A DNA stretch of 64,000 nt from Methylococcus mesophilus (lineage in GTDB: Bacteria; Pseudomonadota; Gammaproteobacteria; Methylococcales; Methylococcaceae): NCBI RefSeq assembly GCF_026247885.1, contig NZ_CP110921.1, forward strand, positions 1,302,001 through 1,366,000, in the 5' to 3' direction. Shown in pieces: positions 9,198-21,605 of this stretch. The notes under the pieces are model-generated. The model was not told where the DNA came from, did no database searches, and saw only the letters and a list, made by a program, of their open reading frames with translations. Position numbers and translations under genes: made by a program. The stretch's first letter is position 1, and each line of letters starts with the position of its first letter.

Positions 9198-10565
9198 TCA
9201 GCCGTTGATGAAATAGTGCGTCACGATGCTGGCCACGTAGCCGGCAGCCACCGCGGGCGTCCACTTCAGATGGCTGAAGAAGGTGTACATGCCGCGGGAG
9301 GTCCCCATCAGTGCGACACCGGCCGCCGACCCCACCGACAGCATGGAGCCGCCCACGCCCGCGGTCAGGGTGACCAGCATCCACTGGTAGATGTCCATGT
9401 CCGGGTTCATGTTCAGCACAGCGAACATCACCGGAATGTTGTCGACCACGGCGGACAGGATACCGACGATGATGTTGGCCGCGGTCGCGCCGAGGCCGTC
9501 ATACATGGCGACGGAAGCCAGTTCCAGGTAGCCGATGTAACCCAGGCCGCCAACCGCGAACACCACGCCGAAGAAGAACAGCAGCGTGTCCCATTCGGCA
9601 TCGCGGACGTTGGCGAACACATCGAACTTGTCGCCGTTGACGCCGGGGAAATACAGCTTGAGGCGGTAACCGTAGAACATCAGGATGGACAAGCCCACCA
9701 TCATGCCCAGAAACGGCGGCAGGTGGAGGAACTGCTTGAAGCTGACTGCGATGCCGATGGTCAGCACGAACAGGCCGCAGATCAGCAGGGCACCGGGCTT
9801 CATGGTGACGACTTCTTCCTCGGGGAATTCCGGCAATTCGTTGGGAATGGCGAAGTGCATGAATGCGGCCGGGACGACGAAGTTCACCACTGAAGGAATG
9901 AACAGCTCGAAGAAGTCGAAGAACTCCGCCTTGCCGGCCTGCCACACCATCAGGGTGGTGATGTCGCCGAAAGGGCTGAACGCCCCGCCCGCATTGGCCG
10001 CGATCACCAGGTTGATGAAACCTAAGCTCACGAACTTGGGGCTCTTGGCGCCGACCGCCATCACCACCGCGCCGACCAGCAGAGCCGAGGTCAGGTTGTC
10101 CGCCACCGAGGACAGGAAGAAGGTGATGACTCCGGTGATCCAGAACAGTTTGCGGTAACCGAACTTGCGGGTCACCAGCCAGGAACGCAGTGTCTCGAAC
10201 ACATTACGCTCGGCCATGGCGTTGATGTAGGTCATCGCAACCAGCAGGAACAGCATCAGCTCCGCGTATTCCTTGAGATCGTGCTCGAACGCCCGGTGCA
10301 CCTCTTCGGCCGCGACGCCGGCAGTGCTGGCCATGTAAGCGACCTGCGCCCAGATGATGCCTGCAGCCAGAATGACCGGCTTGGACTTCCGAAGATGAGT
10401 GAATTCTTCGGTCATCACGAAGGCATAGGCCACGATGAAGATCAGAACACAGTATAATCCGCGGTGAGTCGCGGTCAGATCAAGGTTCTGGGTTTCCTCC
10501 GCCAGGGCAAGCTCGGGCAGCCCTAAGAAGAGCGACAGTAATGCGAATGCGCGTAACAAGGCCAT
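9198..10565 (-). CDS. nhaD: Na+/H+ antiporter NhaD
   Basis: 455-aa polytopic inner-membrane antiporter of the NhaD type (ion transporter superfamily), exchanging cytoplasmic Na+ (or Li+) for protons. It begins with a signal-like hydrophobic segment ending LALAEE. Conserved regions are FIVAYAFVMTEEFTHLRKSK, the core ADNLTSALLVGAVVMAVG, VIAANAGGAFSPFGDITTLM, and the C-terminal half repeat with VDNIPVMFAVL and GVGGSMLSVGSAAGVAL. Charged residues within membrane segments (Asp of ADNLTS and VDNIP) are likely part of the ion path. Single gene, convergent with the alpha-E operon and divergent from cysI. Confidence 0.93.
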   Translation of the reverse strand: MALLRAFALLSLFLGLPELALAEETQNLDLTATHRGLYCVLIFIVAYAFVMTEEFTHLRKSKPVILAAGIIWAQVAYMASTAGVAAEEVHRAFEHDLKEYAELMLFLLVAMTYINAMAERNVFETLRSWLVTRKFGYRKLFWITGVITFFLSSVADNLTSALLVGAVVMAVGAKSPKFVSLGFINLVIAANAGGAFSPFGDITTLMVWQAGKAEFFDFFELFIPSVVNFVVPAAFMHFAIPNELPEFPEEEVVTMKPGALLICGLFVLTIGIAVSFKQFLHLPPFLGMMVGLSILMFYGYRLKLYFPGVNGDKFDVFANVRDAEWDTLLFFFGVVFAVGGLGYIGYLELASVAMYDGLGATAANIIVGILSAVVDNIPVMFAVLNMNPDMDIYQWMLVTLTAGVGGSMLSVGSAAGVALMGTSRGMYTFFSHLKWTPAVAAGYVASIVTHYFING

Positions 10566-10842
10566 GTCCTCTCAAATTGTTATGAATTAAATAAAAACGT
10601 GGCCGCTACATGAGCGGCCCGCCTGTTCCCAAATCTGACCCGCGATTATATAAGAAGAACATCCGGACTGACGAATCCACCGGGCCCCGGCGCCAAGCGC
10701 ACCGGCGGCGCGCACGCTGTCCCAGCCCCACCACCACGCACCGGCTGCAGGCGTCGACTCCGACATGCCATGGTGTTATCGTCGATTTCATAGTAAAAAA
10801 CTCAGGATATCGCCGAAGCGAACACCCGACAGCGAAGACGCC
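10566..10842. promoter_or_regulatory. Divergent intergenic region, nhaD / cysI
   Basis: 277 bp between nhaD and the sulfite reductase gene. It contains a 7-bp-stem hairpin GGCCGCT-ACATG-AGCGGCC at 10601-10619 and a short AT-rich stretch near 10575-10597 just upstream of nhaD. An in-frame ATG at 10765 could extend cysI by 26 codons, but that extension has no family similarity. Confidence 0.35.
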
Positions 10843-12489
10843 ATGTATCAATACGACCAATACGACCAGCGGCTGGTCGACGAACGGGTTGCCCAGTTCC
10901 GCAGCCAGACCCGCCGATTCCTCCAGGGCGAACTGACCGAAGACCAGTTCCGACCCTTGCGCCTGATGAACGGGCTGTACATCCAGCGCCACGCCCCGAT
11001 GCTGCGCGTGGCCATTCCCTACGGCCTGCTCTCGTCCCGGCAGCTGCGCAAGCTGGCCGAGATCGCCCGCCGCTACGACAAATCCGTTGCCCATTTCACC
11101 ACCCGCCAGAACATCCAGTTCAACTGGCCGCGCCTGGAAGACGTGCCGGATATCCTGGCGGAACTGGCGACGGTTCAGATGCACGCCATCCAAACCAGCG
11201 GCGCCTGCATCCGCAACGTGACCAGCGACCCGCTGGCCGGCGTCTGCCCCGACGAGATCGAAGACCCGCGCCCGTACTGCGAGATCGTCCGCCAGTGGTC
11301 GACCCTGCACCCGGAATTCAGCTACCTGCCGCGCAAGTTCAAGGTCGCCGTCAGCGGAGCGGCGAAGGACCGCGCCGCGACCCAGGTGCACGACATCGGC
11401 CTGCAAATGGTCCGGAATGAGGCAGGCGAAACCGGCTTCGAGGTCCTGGTCGGCGGCGGCCTCGGACGCACGCCGATCATCGGCCAGATCATCCGCCCCT
11501 TCCTCGCCAAGGCCGACCTGCTGTCCTACCTGGAGGCCATCCTGCGCGTTTACAACCGCTTCGGGCGGCGCGACAACAAGTACAAGGCCCGGATCAAGAT
11601 ACTGCTCAAGGAAACCGGCATCGAGGATTTCACCCGCCAGGTCGAAGCCGAATGGGCGCATGTCCGCGGCCAATTGGTCCTCGACACGGCTGAGATCGAG
11701 CGGGTCAAACGGCATTTCACCGCGCCGGATTACCAACCCGCAAGCGCGGGAACTCTGGACACTCAAGCCGCAGCCGATCCCCGCTTCGATGCCTGGCTCA
11801 GGAACAACACCGCTGCCCACAAGAACGCCGGCTACCGTTCGGTTTTCCTATCGCTCAAACCTCGCGGCGTACCGCCGGGCGACGTCACCGACGCGCAGAT
11901 GGAAGCCATTGCCGACGTCGCCGACCGCTACAGCTTCGGCGAGGTCCGCGCCACTCACACCCAGAACCTGGTGCTCGCAGACGTGAACCAGGACGACCTG
12001 TTCGATCTGTGGCGGAGGCTAGCCGCCATCGGACTGGCCACACCCAACATCGGCAAGGCCACCGACATGATCTGCTGCCCCGGCCTGGATTACTGCTCGC
12101 TCGCCAACGCCAGTTCGATCCCGGTGGCAGAAGACATCTATTCGCGCATCGACGACATCGACTATCTGCACGACCTCGGCGACCTGCGCATCAACATCTC
12201 CGGCTGCATGAACGGCTGCGCCCATCAGAGCGTCGGCCACATCGGCATCCTGGGCGTCGACAAGAAAGGCGAGGAGTGGTACCAGCTCACCCTCGGCGGC
12301 AGTTCCAGCAACGACGCATCCCTCGGCGAGCGCCTCGGCCCCGCCATCGACAAGGCCAACGTAGCCCAGGCCGTGGAAACCATCCTGCAAGCCTACATCG
12401 AACTCCGCCAGGACGAGGAATCCTTCCTCGACACCGTGCGGCGTCTCGGCATCAACCCGTTTCAGGAGCGCGTCTATGCCCATCATTAA
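10843..12489 (+). CDS. cysI: Sulfite reductase, siroheme/[4Fe-4S] subunit (nitrite/sulfite reductase family)
   Basis: 548-aa hemoprotein reductase that reduces sulfite to sulfide in assimilation. The cluster/siroheme ligands are present: CPGLDYC (C-x5-C) near residue 413 and CMNGC (C-x3-C) near residue 455. Substrate-site residues appear in THFTTRQNIQFNW-like sequence near residue 85 and SGACIRNVTSDPLAGV near residue 120. ATG 10843 begins the family-like MYQYDQYDQRLVDERV. The partner flavoprotein is not adjacent. The gene overlaps the DUF934 gene by 14 bp, a pairing common in proteobacteria. Nitrite reduction is possible but context favours sulfur. Confidence 0.9.
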   Translation: MYQYDQYDQRLVDERVAQFRSQTRRFLQGELTEDQFRPLRLMNGLYIQRHAPMLRVAIPYGLLSSRQLRKLAEIARRYDKSVAHFTTRQNIQFNWPRLEDVPDILAELATVQMHAIQTSGACIRNVTSDPLAGVCPDEIEDPRPYCEIVRQWSTLHPEFSYLPRKFKVAVSGAAKDRAATQVHDIGLQMVRNEAGETGFEVLVGGGLGRTPIIGQIIRPFLAKADLLSYLEAILRVYNRFGRRDNKYKARIKILLKETGIEDFTRQVEAEWAHVRGQLVLDTAEIERVKRHFTAPDYQPASAGTLDTQAAADPRFDAWLRNNTAAHKNAGYRSVFLSLKPRGVPPGDVTDAQMEAIADVADRYSFGEVRATHTQNLVLADVNQDDLFDLWRRLAAIGLATPNIGKATDMICCPGLDYCSLANASSIPVAEDIYSRIDDIDYLHDLGDLRINISGCMNGCAHQSVGHIGILGVDKKGEEWYQLTLGGSSSNDASLGERLGPAIDKANVAQAVETILQAYIELRQDEESFLDTVRRLGINPFQERVYAHH

Positions 12490-12961
12490 GGACGGATTCA
12501 TCGTCACCGATACTTGGCACCACTTGGCCGACGACGAGCCGGTGAGTGCAGCCCCGTGCACCGTCTCGCTCGCACGCTGGAACCGGGAGAAAAACGAGCT
12601 GGCGGCCCACGGCGGCGCCTTGGGGCTGCGGGTCGGGGGAGACGACCGAGTGGAAGATGTCGCCGGAGAACTCGACCAGTTCCCGTTGGTCGTAGTGGAG
12701 TTCCCCAGCATGGTCGACGGGCGCGGCTTTTCCGTCGCCAGGCTGCTGAGGGAGCGCTACGGCTACCGGGGCGAACTCAGGGCGCGCGGGGCCTTCATCC
12801 CGGACCAGGTGTTCTATCTCCGGCGCGTGGGATTCAACGCCTTTGAATTCACACACGATGCGAACCTGGAAACCGCACTGCCACTGCTCAGCGAATTCAG
12901 CGTGACTTACCAGGCTGCAGTCGACGAACCGCTGCCGATTTATCGGCGTTGCGCCAGATGA
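12476..12961 (+). CDS. DUF934 protein, sulfite reductase-associated
   Basis: 161-aa DUF934 protein. Recognisable parts are the N-terminal MPIIKDGFIVTDTWHHL, the central FPSMVDGRGFSVARLLRERYGYRGELRARG, and FIPDQVFYLRRVGFNAFE. The family almost always lies directly downstream of a cysI-type gene and is thought to act in sulfite reduction, but no activity is established. It overlaps cysI by 14 bp, so translation is probably coupled. It ends before the hairpin at 12976-13028. Confidence 0.88.
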   Translation: MPIIKDGFIVTDTWHHLADDEPVSAAPCTVSLARWNREKNELAAHGGALGLRVGGDDRVEDVAGELDQFPLVVVEFPSMVDGRGFSVARLLRERYGYRGELRARGAFIPDQVFYLRRVGFNAFEFTHDANLETALPLLSEFSVTYQAAVDEPLPIYRRCAR

Positions 12962-12975
12962 GCCGGTAATTCTGA

Positions 12976-13028
12976 AACCCCGGCTGCGCCTCGCCTCAAA
13001 CTGGCGCACCGGAGCCGGGACGGGTTTT
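12976..13028. terminator. Hairpin between converging DUF934 and fimV genes
   Basis: Long imperfect inverted repeat: AAACCCCGGC and TGCGCC on the left pair with GGCGCA and GCCGGGACGGGTTTT on the right, ending in a short T run. It reaches the fimV stop, so it could end transcription in both directions. Confidence 0.5.
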
Positions 13029-15564
13029 AAGACGCCGTTCCAGCAGGGTCCTGCGGCCCGGCCACCCGATCCATGAGTACGCGGGCTTCGGCCTTCTGAC
13101 GGTCGTTCCCTGCTGCGAGGATATCCTCGAGCAGTTCGCGTGCCGAATCGGCATCGCCCATGTCGACGTATGCCTTGCTCAGATCAAGCTTGGTCTCGAG
13201 CGGGTCCATGTCGGTAATGTCCGCGTACGGATCCGCATCTTCCCGTACCGGACCCGGTGTGCCGAAACCGGGCTCCCCGGCGGTACCCGCGTTCCGCGCG
13301 GTCGGAACCGCTTCGATCTCGATGGTGATCGGCTGCTCGGACACGAGGCCCGAACTTTCCTCGGCCGCCACCGCGGCCCGAGGTTTCCCGGCACTATCGC
13401 CGAGGCTTTCGAGTTCCGCCAACAACGACTCGAGAGAATCGCCTGAGGAAGCCGCCGTACCGGCGTACGGCTCCGGTTCGTAAGCGATGAGATTGCCGGC
13501 GTCATGGACGACCTTCGGCTCGTCCTTCGCCTTCCCGACCGGCATGGCTGAATCCCGTCCAGCGAAGTCGAACTCGAGGGGGGGCATATCGTCGGCCGCA
13601 ACGTCCGCCACCTCAGGGTGCGCGGCGCCGTCTGCGGATTCCGCCTCGAATGCATCCGGCGGAGCCTCTTCCACGAACGCGGGTGGTGGCAGTGGCTCAG
13701 GAAGCGGCTCGCCCACACCCGGCTGGAGCGGGAATGGCACGGCCGATGCCGCCTCCGGTAGATCGTCCGGAGCATCCGCCTGGGAGGGGGACTTCAGCCG
13801 CAGCTTCAAACTCATGCGGGCCACCTCTCCCCAGAGTTCCGGTCGCGTCTCGCGCCATCCCGACACATCTTCCGCCAGATCCTCGAACGCCTGGTATTTC
13901 TCACCCAGATACAGGATTTCGAGCAGTTTCAGGTGAAATTCGTCGCTTTCGGGATGTGCCGCAACGGCGGCCCGCATCAATTGTTCGGCCTGAGCATTTT
14001 TTCCGTTGGCCAGAAAGGCTTCAGCCTCGGCGATTGGGTCGACGGGCTCCCCGGAATCCACGGCTTCGGCCGCGTTGCGGTACGATTCCAGAGTGCGGAC
14101 ACCGGCGGTGGAAACGCTCCGCGCTCCGGCCGGTTGCTTCTTGCCCGCCTTCAGCATATCGAGACTCGAAGGCAGCACCAGGCCAAGGGTGAACAACCGC
14201 CGCTTCCGGTTCGCCCACCAGGCCAGCGCCGCCGCGAGAGTGACGGTGCCAATACCGCCCCCCCAAATCCAAGCGCCGTTCGCAGGCGCTTCCTCCGGCT
14301 GCGCAGTCACCCGCGTCGGAGCTTCGATCGCCACGGTCACCGGTGCGCCGGCACCGGTGACCGTGGCAGGAGACGGCTCCGGCGACGGCAGGGTGCTGGC
14401 GGCCGGGGAAGCCGCAGCCGGAAAAACTCCAGCGGACGCCGTTCCGGCACCCGGCACTGGGGGCTGCATCGCCGCAATCTGGTGCTCCTTCAGTTCGAGA
14501 AGTTTCTGAAGGGTCGAAAGCTGCTGTTCGAGCGCTCCCAGTCTGGCGCGAATTTCCTCATTTTCCTGGCGAAGGCTTTCGGCGACTTCCAGGGCGATGT
14601 CCTCCTTGCCGCCGGCACTGCCCGCCTGTCCCTTGCTGCCGGGAGCCAGAAGTCTGAGCCGGGAGCCTCGAACCGCGGCCTCCTCCCCTGCCACTCGCGG
14701 GACGGGAGCGGAAGTCTCGGGGGCGCGCTCGGACGCCGCCGCGGCCGCCTCATCCGGACTTTCGCGGCGCACCGCCGCCCGCAGTTCCCGCCACTCCCTG
14801 GCTGCTTCTGCCGGCTGCCGTTCCGCCAGCGCCGCGTGCGGAGGGATGTTCAATACGACTCCGCGCTTGAGGGCGTTGACCTTGCCACCCGCGAAGGCGT
14901 CAGGGTTGGCGTGGTAGATGCCGACCTTGATTTGCTCCGGCGTGAGATCGCCGTCCGCGTTGACGGCCCTGGCAATGGAAGACAGCGTGTCGCGGCGCCT
15001 TATGGGGCCGTATTCCGAGACGTTGTCGGAAGGCTTCGGACGGCGTGCATCGGAGACAGACGGATTGTCCGCAAAATAAGGCGACCGCGGGGCGGAGTCG
15101 TACCGGTATTGGGAAGATGGCTCGGACTGGCCGGCGGAACTCAGGCCCGGAAGGACCTGGGCCGGCGGATCGACCAGTACGGTGAATTCCTTGACGACCC
15201 GCCCGTCCGGCCAATTCACTTCCATGAGAAAACTCAGGAACGGATCGCGGACGGGTTCGCGGGAACTGATCCGGATCGCATAGCGTCCGTCCGCCTGCCG
15301 CTCCGGTTGAAACCGCAGGCTCGACAGGAACTGCTGGCGCTCGATGCCGGCCTGGGCAAAAGCCTCCGGCGGAGCCAAGACTACCTTGATGTCGTCGAGC
15401 TTTTCATCCGAAAGGACGAGCGGCACCTCCGCCTTGAGGGTCTGGTTGAGAGCAGACTGCAGCCTGAGCTCCCCGACCCCCAGCGCATGGGAGCCGGGCG
15501 AAATGAATATGCCGATGAGCGTCAGGGTCCGACGCGCGAATCTGATCCTTTCCGCTCTGTACAC
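13027..15564 (-). CDS. fimV: FimV/HubP-type polar peptidoglycan-binding protein
   Basis: 845-aa FimV family protein, an inner-membrane polar hub linked to type IV pili and type II secretion. Features in order: signal segment (about 1-27); the FimV N-domain with ALGVGELRLQSALNQTLKAE; a LysM-like module (about 185-245, RRRDTLSSIARAVN); a coiled coil (about 325-370); a transmembrane helix (about 435-457, WIWGGGIGTVTLAAALAWW); a TPR-bearing, acidic low-complexity cytoplasmic part; and the C-terminal FimV motif DPLETKLDLSKAYVDMGD. It lies downstream of asd, the usual gammaproteobacterial order leuCDB-asd-fimV; truA, often next, is replaced by the converging cys genes. Confidence 0.93.
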   Translation of the reverse strand: MYRAERIRFARRTLTLIGIFISPGSHALGVGELRLQSALNQTLKAEVPLVLSDEKLDDIKVVLAPPEAFAQAGIERQQFLSSLRFQPERQADGRYAIRISSREPVRDPFLSFLMEVNWPDGRVVKEFTVLVDPPAQVLPGLSSAGQSEPSSQYRYDSAPRSPYFADNPSVSDARRPKPSDNVSEYGPIRRRDTLSSIARAVNADGDLTPEQIKVGIYHANPDAFAGGKVNALKRGVVLNIPPHAALAERQPAEAAREWRELRAAVRRESPDEAAAAASERAPETSAPVPRVAGEEAAVRGSRLRLLAPGSKGQAGSAGGKEDIALEVAESLRQENEEIRARLGALEQQLSTLQKLLELKEHQIAAMQPPVPGAGTASAGVFPAAASPAASTLPSPEPSPATVTGAGAPVTVAIEAPTRVTAQPEEAPANGAWIWGGGIGTVTLAAALAWWANRKRRLFTLGLVLPSSLDMLKAGKKQPAGARSVSTAGVRTLESYRNAAEAVDSGEPVDPIAEAEAFLANGKNAQAEQLMRAAVAAHPESDEFHLKLLEILYLGEKYQAFEDLAEDVSGWRETRPELWGEVARMSLKLRLKSPSQADAPDDLPEAASAVPFPLQPGVGEPLPEPLPPPAFVEEAPPDAFEAESADGAAHPEVADVAADDMPPLEFDFAGRDSAMPVGKAKDEPKVVHDAGNLIAYEPEPYAGTAASSGDSLESLLAELESLGDSAGKPRAAVAAEESSGLVSEQPITIEIEAVPTARNAGTAGEPGFGTPGPVREDADPYADITDMDPLETKLDLSKAYVDMGDADSARELLEDILAAGNDRQKAEARVLMDRVAGPQDPAGTAS

Positions 15565-15600
15565 CGCGTGTCTTCAGCAAGAAATGTAAAAAACTCCGCT

Positions 15601-16623
<1,023 letters not shown>

Positions 16624-16652
16624 GGCTTACACTCGAAGGGAAACGTCGGGGT

Positions 16653-17735
16653 TCAGGCGGCGCGCAGCGCAGCGACGATGGCATCGCCCATCGCGGCGGT
16701 GCCGACCTTGGCGGTGCCTTCCGCGGCGATGTCGGCGGTGCGGCAGCCCTGATCCAGCGCCGTCTGCACGGCCTGCTCGATCCTTTCCGCCGCTGCCGCG
16801 TCGTCCAAGCTGTAGCGCAGCATCATGGCCAGCGACAGAATGGTGGCGATCGGATTGGCGATACCGCGGCCGGCGATGTCCGGGGCCGAGCCGTGGATGG
16901 GCTCGTACATGCCCTTGCCGTCCTTGTCCAGCGAAGCCGAGGGCAGCATGCCGATCGAACCGGTCAGCATCGCGGCGCAGTCCGACAGGATGTCGCCGAA
17001 CATGTTGTCGGTCAGCATCACGTCGAACTGCTTAGGTGCGCGCACCAGCTGCATGGAGGCGTTGTCGACGTACATGTGGCTCAAGGCGACCTCCGGATAC
17101 TCCCTGCCGACCTCGATCACCACCTCGCGCCACAGCTCGGTGCACTCCAGCACGTTGGCCTTGTCGATGCTGCACAGGCGCTTGTCGCGCTTCTGGGCAA
17201 TCTGGAACGCGCTGTGGGCGATGCGGCGGATCTCCGATTCGCTGTATACCAGGGTGTTGTAGCCTTCGCGCTCGCCCTGCTCGTTGATGCGGCGGCCGCG
17301 CGGCTTGCCGAAATAGATGCCGCCGGTCAGCTCGCGCACGATCATGATGTCGAGACCGGAGACCACCTCGGGCTTGAGGGTCGATGCCGAGACCAGCTGC
17401 GGATAGAGCACCGCGGGGCGCAGATTGGAAAACAGTTCCAGTTCGGAACGCAGGCCCAAGAGGCCGCGCTCGGGCCGCAGCGCGTAGTCCAGCGGCTCCC
17501 ACTTGGGGCCCCCGACCGCACCGAGCAGGATCGAATCGGCAGCCCGGCACAGGTCCAGGGTTTCCTGAGGGAACGGCGTGCCGTGCGCATCGTAGGCCGC
17601 GCCGCCGATCAGGGCGTGTTCGGTTTCGACCGCGAGGCCGAAGTCGGTGCGCAGGCAATCCAGAACCTTCAGGGCCTCGGCGACGATTTCGGGACCGATG
17701 CCGTCACCGGGCAAAACAGCAATTTTCACAGTCAT
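16653..17735 (-). CDS. leuB: 3-isopropylmalate dehydrogenase
   Basis: 360-aa NAD+-dependent oxidative decarboxylase, third step of leucine synthesis. It shows the N-terminal [12 protein letters not shown], the substrate loop with [27 protein letters not shown] residues (Arg contacts), [10 protein letters not shown], the metal-binding [15 protein letters not shown], and [14 protein letters not shown] for NAD binding. Full length for the family. It follows leuD by 29 bp in the leu operon. Confidence 0.96.
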   Translation of the reverse strand: MTVKIAVLPGDGIGPEIVAEALKVLDCLRTDFGLAVETEHALIGGAAYDAHGTPFPQETLDLCRAADSILLGAVGGPKWEPLDYALRPERGLLGLRSELELFSNLRPAVLYPQLVSASTLKPEVVSGLDIMIVRELTGGIYFGKPRGRRINEQGEREGYNTLVYSESEIRRIAHSAFQIAQKRDKRLCSIDKANVLECTELWREVVIEVGREYPEVALSHMYVDNASMQLVRAPKQFDVMLTDNMFGDILSDCAAMLTGSIGMLPSASLDKDGKGMYEPIHGSAPDIAGRGIANPIATILSLAMMLRYSLDDAAAAERIEQAVQTALDQGCRTADIAAEGTAKVGTAAMGDAIVAALRAA

Positions 17736-17764
17736 TGGAGCGAATTCCTAAATTTACGCAAGAA

Positions 17765-18403
17765 TCAGGGGACGGCAAACAGCCAGGGGGCGGACTCGCG
17801 GTGGGCCAATTCGTAGGCGCGAATAGCCTCGGCATGCTGCAGAGTCAGGCCGATGTCGTCCAGGCCGTTGAGCAAGCGATGCTTGCGGGAGGCGTCCACC
17901 TCGAAATGGAAGGTTTCGCCGAACGGCGTCGCCACGGTCTGCGCCTCCAGGTCGACGGTCAGCTCGAAACCGGGACCGGCTTCCGCGAACAAGCGGTCCA
18001 CTTTGGCCTCCTCGAGTACGATGGGCAGGATGCCGTTCTTGAAGCAGTTGTTGTAGAAGATATCGGCGAAGCTCGGCGCGATGACGGCGCGAAAACCGTA
18101 ATCCTCCAGCGCCCACGGCGCATGCTCGCGCGAGGAGCCGCAGCCGAAGTTCTTGCGGGCCAGCAATATCCTGGCGCCGGCATAGCACGGCAGGTTGAGC
18201 ACGAAATCCGGATTGAGCGGGCGATTGCTGCAATCCATGTCCGGCTCGCCCCGGTCCAGATAGCGCCATTCGTCGAACAGATACGGGCCGAACCCGCTGC
18301 GGCGGATGGATTTCAGGAACTGCTTGGGGATGATGGCGTCGGTGTCGACGTTCGCGCGATCCAGCGGTACGACCTTCGAAATGACTTTCTTGAAAGGCTT
18401 CAT
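17765..18403 (-). CDS. leuD: 3-isopropylmalate dehydratase small subunit
   Basis: 212-aa small (swivel-domain) subunit that, with LeuC, isomerises 2- to 3-isopropylmalate. Diagnostic segments are [16 protein letters not shown] near the N-terminus and [16 protein letters not shown] near residue 80. The ATG at 18403 overlaps the leuC stop as ATGA, indicating coupled translation, and begins the family-typical [20 protein letters not shown]. The frame is open further upstream but only inside leuC. Confidence 0.96.
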   Translation of the reverse strand: MKPFKKVISKVVPLDRANVDTDAIIPKQFLKSIRRSGFGPYLFDEWRYLDRGEPDMDCSNRPLNPDFVLNLPCYAGARILLARKNFGCGSSREHAPWALEDYGFRAVIAPSFADIFYNNCFKNGILPIVLEEAKVDRLFAEAGPGFELTVDLEAQTVATPFGETFHFEVDASRKHRLLNGLDDIGLTLQHAEAIRAYELAHRESAPWLFAVP

Positions 18404-19806
18404 GCACGCCGTCCTTCGGTGATGTCGACGAAATGGCCGTGAATGGCCGCCGCAGCCGCCATGGCCGGACTCACCAGATGCGTACGGCTCCCATAGCCCT
18501 GGCGCCCCTCGAAATTCCGGTTGGAGGTCGAGGCGCAACGCTCACCGGGTTCCAGCCGGTCGGCGTTCATCGCCAGGCACATGGAACAGCCGGGCTCACG
18601 CCATTCGAATCCGGCATCGGTGAAAACCTTGTCCAGCCCCTCCTGCTCCGCCTGGCGCTTGACCAGACCGGAACCCGGCACCACCAGCGCCTGCTTGACG
18701 GCGACCTTATGGCCACGAGCGACTTCCGCCGCCGCGCGCAGGTCCTCGATCCGCGCGTTGGTGCAGGAGCCGATGAACACCCGGTCGACCCGGATCGCCT
18801 CGATCGGCGTGCCCGGCTGGAGATCCATGTACTGCAGCGCCCGCTCCATGCTTTCGCGCCGCACGGGATCCGTTTCCACCGCCGGGTCGGGTACCTTGGC
18901 ATCCACCGATACGACCTGCTCCGGCGAGGTTCCCCAGGTCACCTGTGGCTTGATGCTGGCCGCGTCGATCTCGACGGTCTTGTCGAACACCGCATCGGGA
19001 TCGCTGTGCAGTTTGTGCCAGGCATCGACCGCCTGATCCCACAGCGCGCCTGCCGGAGCGAACGGCCGGCCCTTGAGGTAGTCGAACGTCACCTCGTCCA
19101 CCGCCACCAGGCCGGCGCGTGCGCCCGCCTCGATAGCCATGTTGCAGACCGTCATCCGGCCTTCCATCGACAAGCCGCGGATGGCCTCGCCGGCGAATTC
19201 GATGGTATAGCCGGTGCCGCCGGCGGTTCCGATACGCCCGATGACCGCCAGCACGAGGTCTTTCGCCGTCACGCCCGGCGCCAGCTTGCCGTCAACGCGC
19301 ACCAGCATGTTCTTCGCCTTGCGCTGCACCAGGCATTGTGTGGCCAGCACGTGCTCGACCTCGGAAGTGCCGATCCCGAAGGCGAGCGCCCCGAAGGCAC
19401 CGTGGGTAGACGTATGCGAATCGCCGCAAACGATGGTCATGCCTGGCAGGGTCGCGCCCTGCTCGGGACCGATCACGTGCACGATGCCCTGGCGCAGGTC
19501 GTCCATCGCGAATTCGGTGATGCCGAAATCGGCGCAGTTCTTATCCAGGGTTTCCACCTGCAGACGCGATACCGGATCGGCGATGCCCCGGTCGCGGTCG
19601 GCGGTCGGCACGTTGTGGTCGGCCACCGCAAGGTTGGCATCCAGCCGCCACGGTTCGCGCCCCGCCATCCGCAGCCCCTCGAAAGCCTGGGGCGAGGTCA
19701 CCTCGTGAATCAGATGGCGGTCGATATAGATCAGGCACGATCCGTCCGCATCGGCATGCACGACGTGGTCGTCCCACAGTTTGTCGTAAAGGGTTTTTCC
19801 GCTCAT
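18400..19806 (-). CDS. leuC: 3-isopropylmalate dehydratase large subunit
   Basis: 468-aa aconitase-family large subunit holding the [4Fe-4S] cluster. Visible are [20 protein letters not shown] around residue 130, a cluster Cys in [14 protein letters not shown] near residue 348, and the paired cysteines in [11 protein letters not shown] near residue 410. It works with LeuD. It sits 34 bp after adk and overlaps leuD by 4 bp. No leader-peptide attenuator is seen in the short adk-leuC gap, so the run may be read from upstream of adk. Confidence 0.96.
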   Translation of the reverse strand: MSGKTLYDKLWDDHVVHADADGSCLIYIDRHLIHEVTSPQAFEGLRMAGREPWRLDANLAVADHNVPTADRDRGIADPVSRLQVETLDKNCADFGITEFAMDDLRQGIVHVIGPEQGATLPGMTIVCGDSHTSTHGAFGALAFGIGTSEVEHVLATQCLVQRKAKNMLVRVDGKLAPGVTAKDLVLAVIGRIGTAGGTGYTIEFAGEAIRGLSMEGRMTVCNMAIEAGARAGLVAVDEVTFDYLKGRPFAPAGALWDQAVDAWHKLHSDPDAVFDKTVEIDAASIKPQVTWGTSPEQVVSVDAKVPDPAVETDPVRRESMERALQYMDLQPGTPIEAIRVDRVFIGSCTNARIEDLRAAAEVARGHKVAVKQALVVPGSGLVKRQAEQEGLDKVFTDAGFEWREPGCSMCLAMNADRLEPGERCASTSNRNFEGRQGYGSRTHLVSPAMAAAAAIHGHFVDITEGRRA

Positions 19807-19840
19807 GGCTTAAAGATGGAAAGATGGATCCGGTGGCCTC

Positions 19841-20831
<991 letters not shown>

Positions 20832-21548
20832 CTAGCCGGCGTTTTGCAAAGCAAACTCCCAATTGACCAGCTTGTCGAGAACCGCATTGACATAATCGGC
20901 GCGGCGGTTCTGATAGTCCAGATAATAGGCGTGCTCCCACACGTCGATTGCCAGCAGAGGCTTTGTGGCGGACGCCAATGGAGTATCGGCATTGGCCGTC
21001 TTGATAATCTCTAGCTTGTCGCCATTGAGAACGAGCCAAGCCCACCCACTTCCGAACTGTGAAACCGCCGCGTTCGCAATTTCCTGCTTGCAGGCAGCGA
21101 CGCTACCGAAAGAAGTCTCGATTTTCCGTTTAAGCGACGCCGGCGGCTCGCCGCCGCCTTTGGCCCGCAGGCTTTTCCAATAGAACGTATGGTTCCAGAC
21201 CTGAGCTGCGTTATTGAAAATCAGAGCTTTGTCCGCCTTCCCCGCAGTATCTGTAATAATTTTCTCCAAGGGAACATCAGCATAATCCGTTCCTGCCACA
21301 AGCTTGTTCAAATTATCCACATAACCCTTGTGATGTTTCCCATAATGGAACCCGATCGTCTTGGCTGAAATCACCGGTGCCAGGGCATCCTCGGCGTAAG
21401 GCAACGGCGGCAAGGAATGGGGAGACGCTGCCTTCGAAGCCCTGGGAAATCCGCCCATTGCCAAGCAGGCGACGGTTCCCGCGGACGCAATGAGAAAGCT
21501 GCGACGGCTGTTTACAATCGATGATTCGCGCACATTACTCCCTCTCAT
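20832..21548 (-). CDS. Fe/Mn superoxide dismutase with twin-arginine signal peptide
   Basis: 238-aa superoxide dismutase. Metal ligands are visible: His in [10 protein letters not shown], His in QVWNHTFYW, and the DVWEHAYY Asp and His. FGSGWAWL and [11 protein letters not shown] look like the iron-type subgroup, though Fe versus Mn cannot be settled by eye. Unusually it starts with about 42 extra residues: a charged N-region, SRRSFLIA, a hydrophobic stretch and a predicted cleavage after SKA. This is a Tat-type signal, so the folded metalloenzyme is probably exported to the periplasm. Confidence 0.93.
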   Translation of the reverse strand: MRGSNVRESSIVNSRRSFLIASAGTVACLAMGGFPRASKAASPHSLPPLPYAEDALAPVISAKTIGFHYGKHHKGYVDNLNKLVAGTDYADVPLEKIITDTAGKADKALIFNNAAQVWNHTFYWKSLRAKGGGEPPASLKRKIETSFGSVAACKQEIANAAVSQFGSGWAWLVLNGDKLEIIKTANADTPLASATKPLLAIDVWEHAYYLDYQNRRADYVNAVLDKLVNWEFALQNAG

Positions 21549-21605
21549 ATCTGCCTCTCTGGATTTGGTGGAAGAATAGAACCATCCTTGTCACCGAAAA
21601 CCGAT

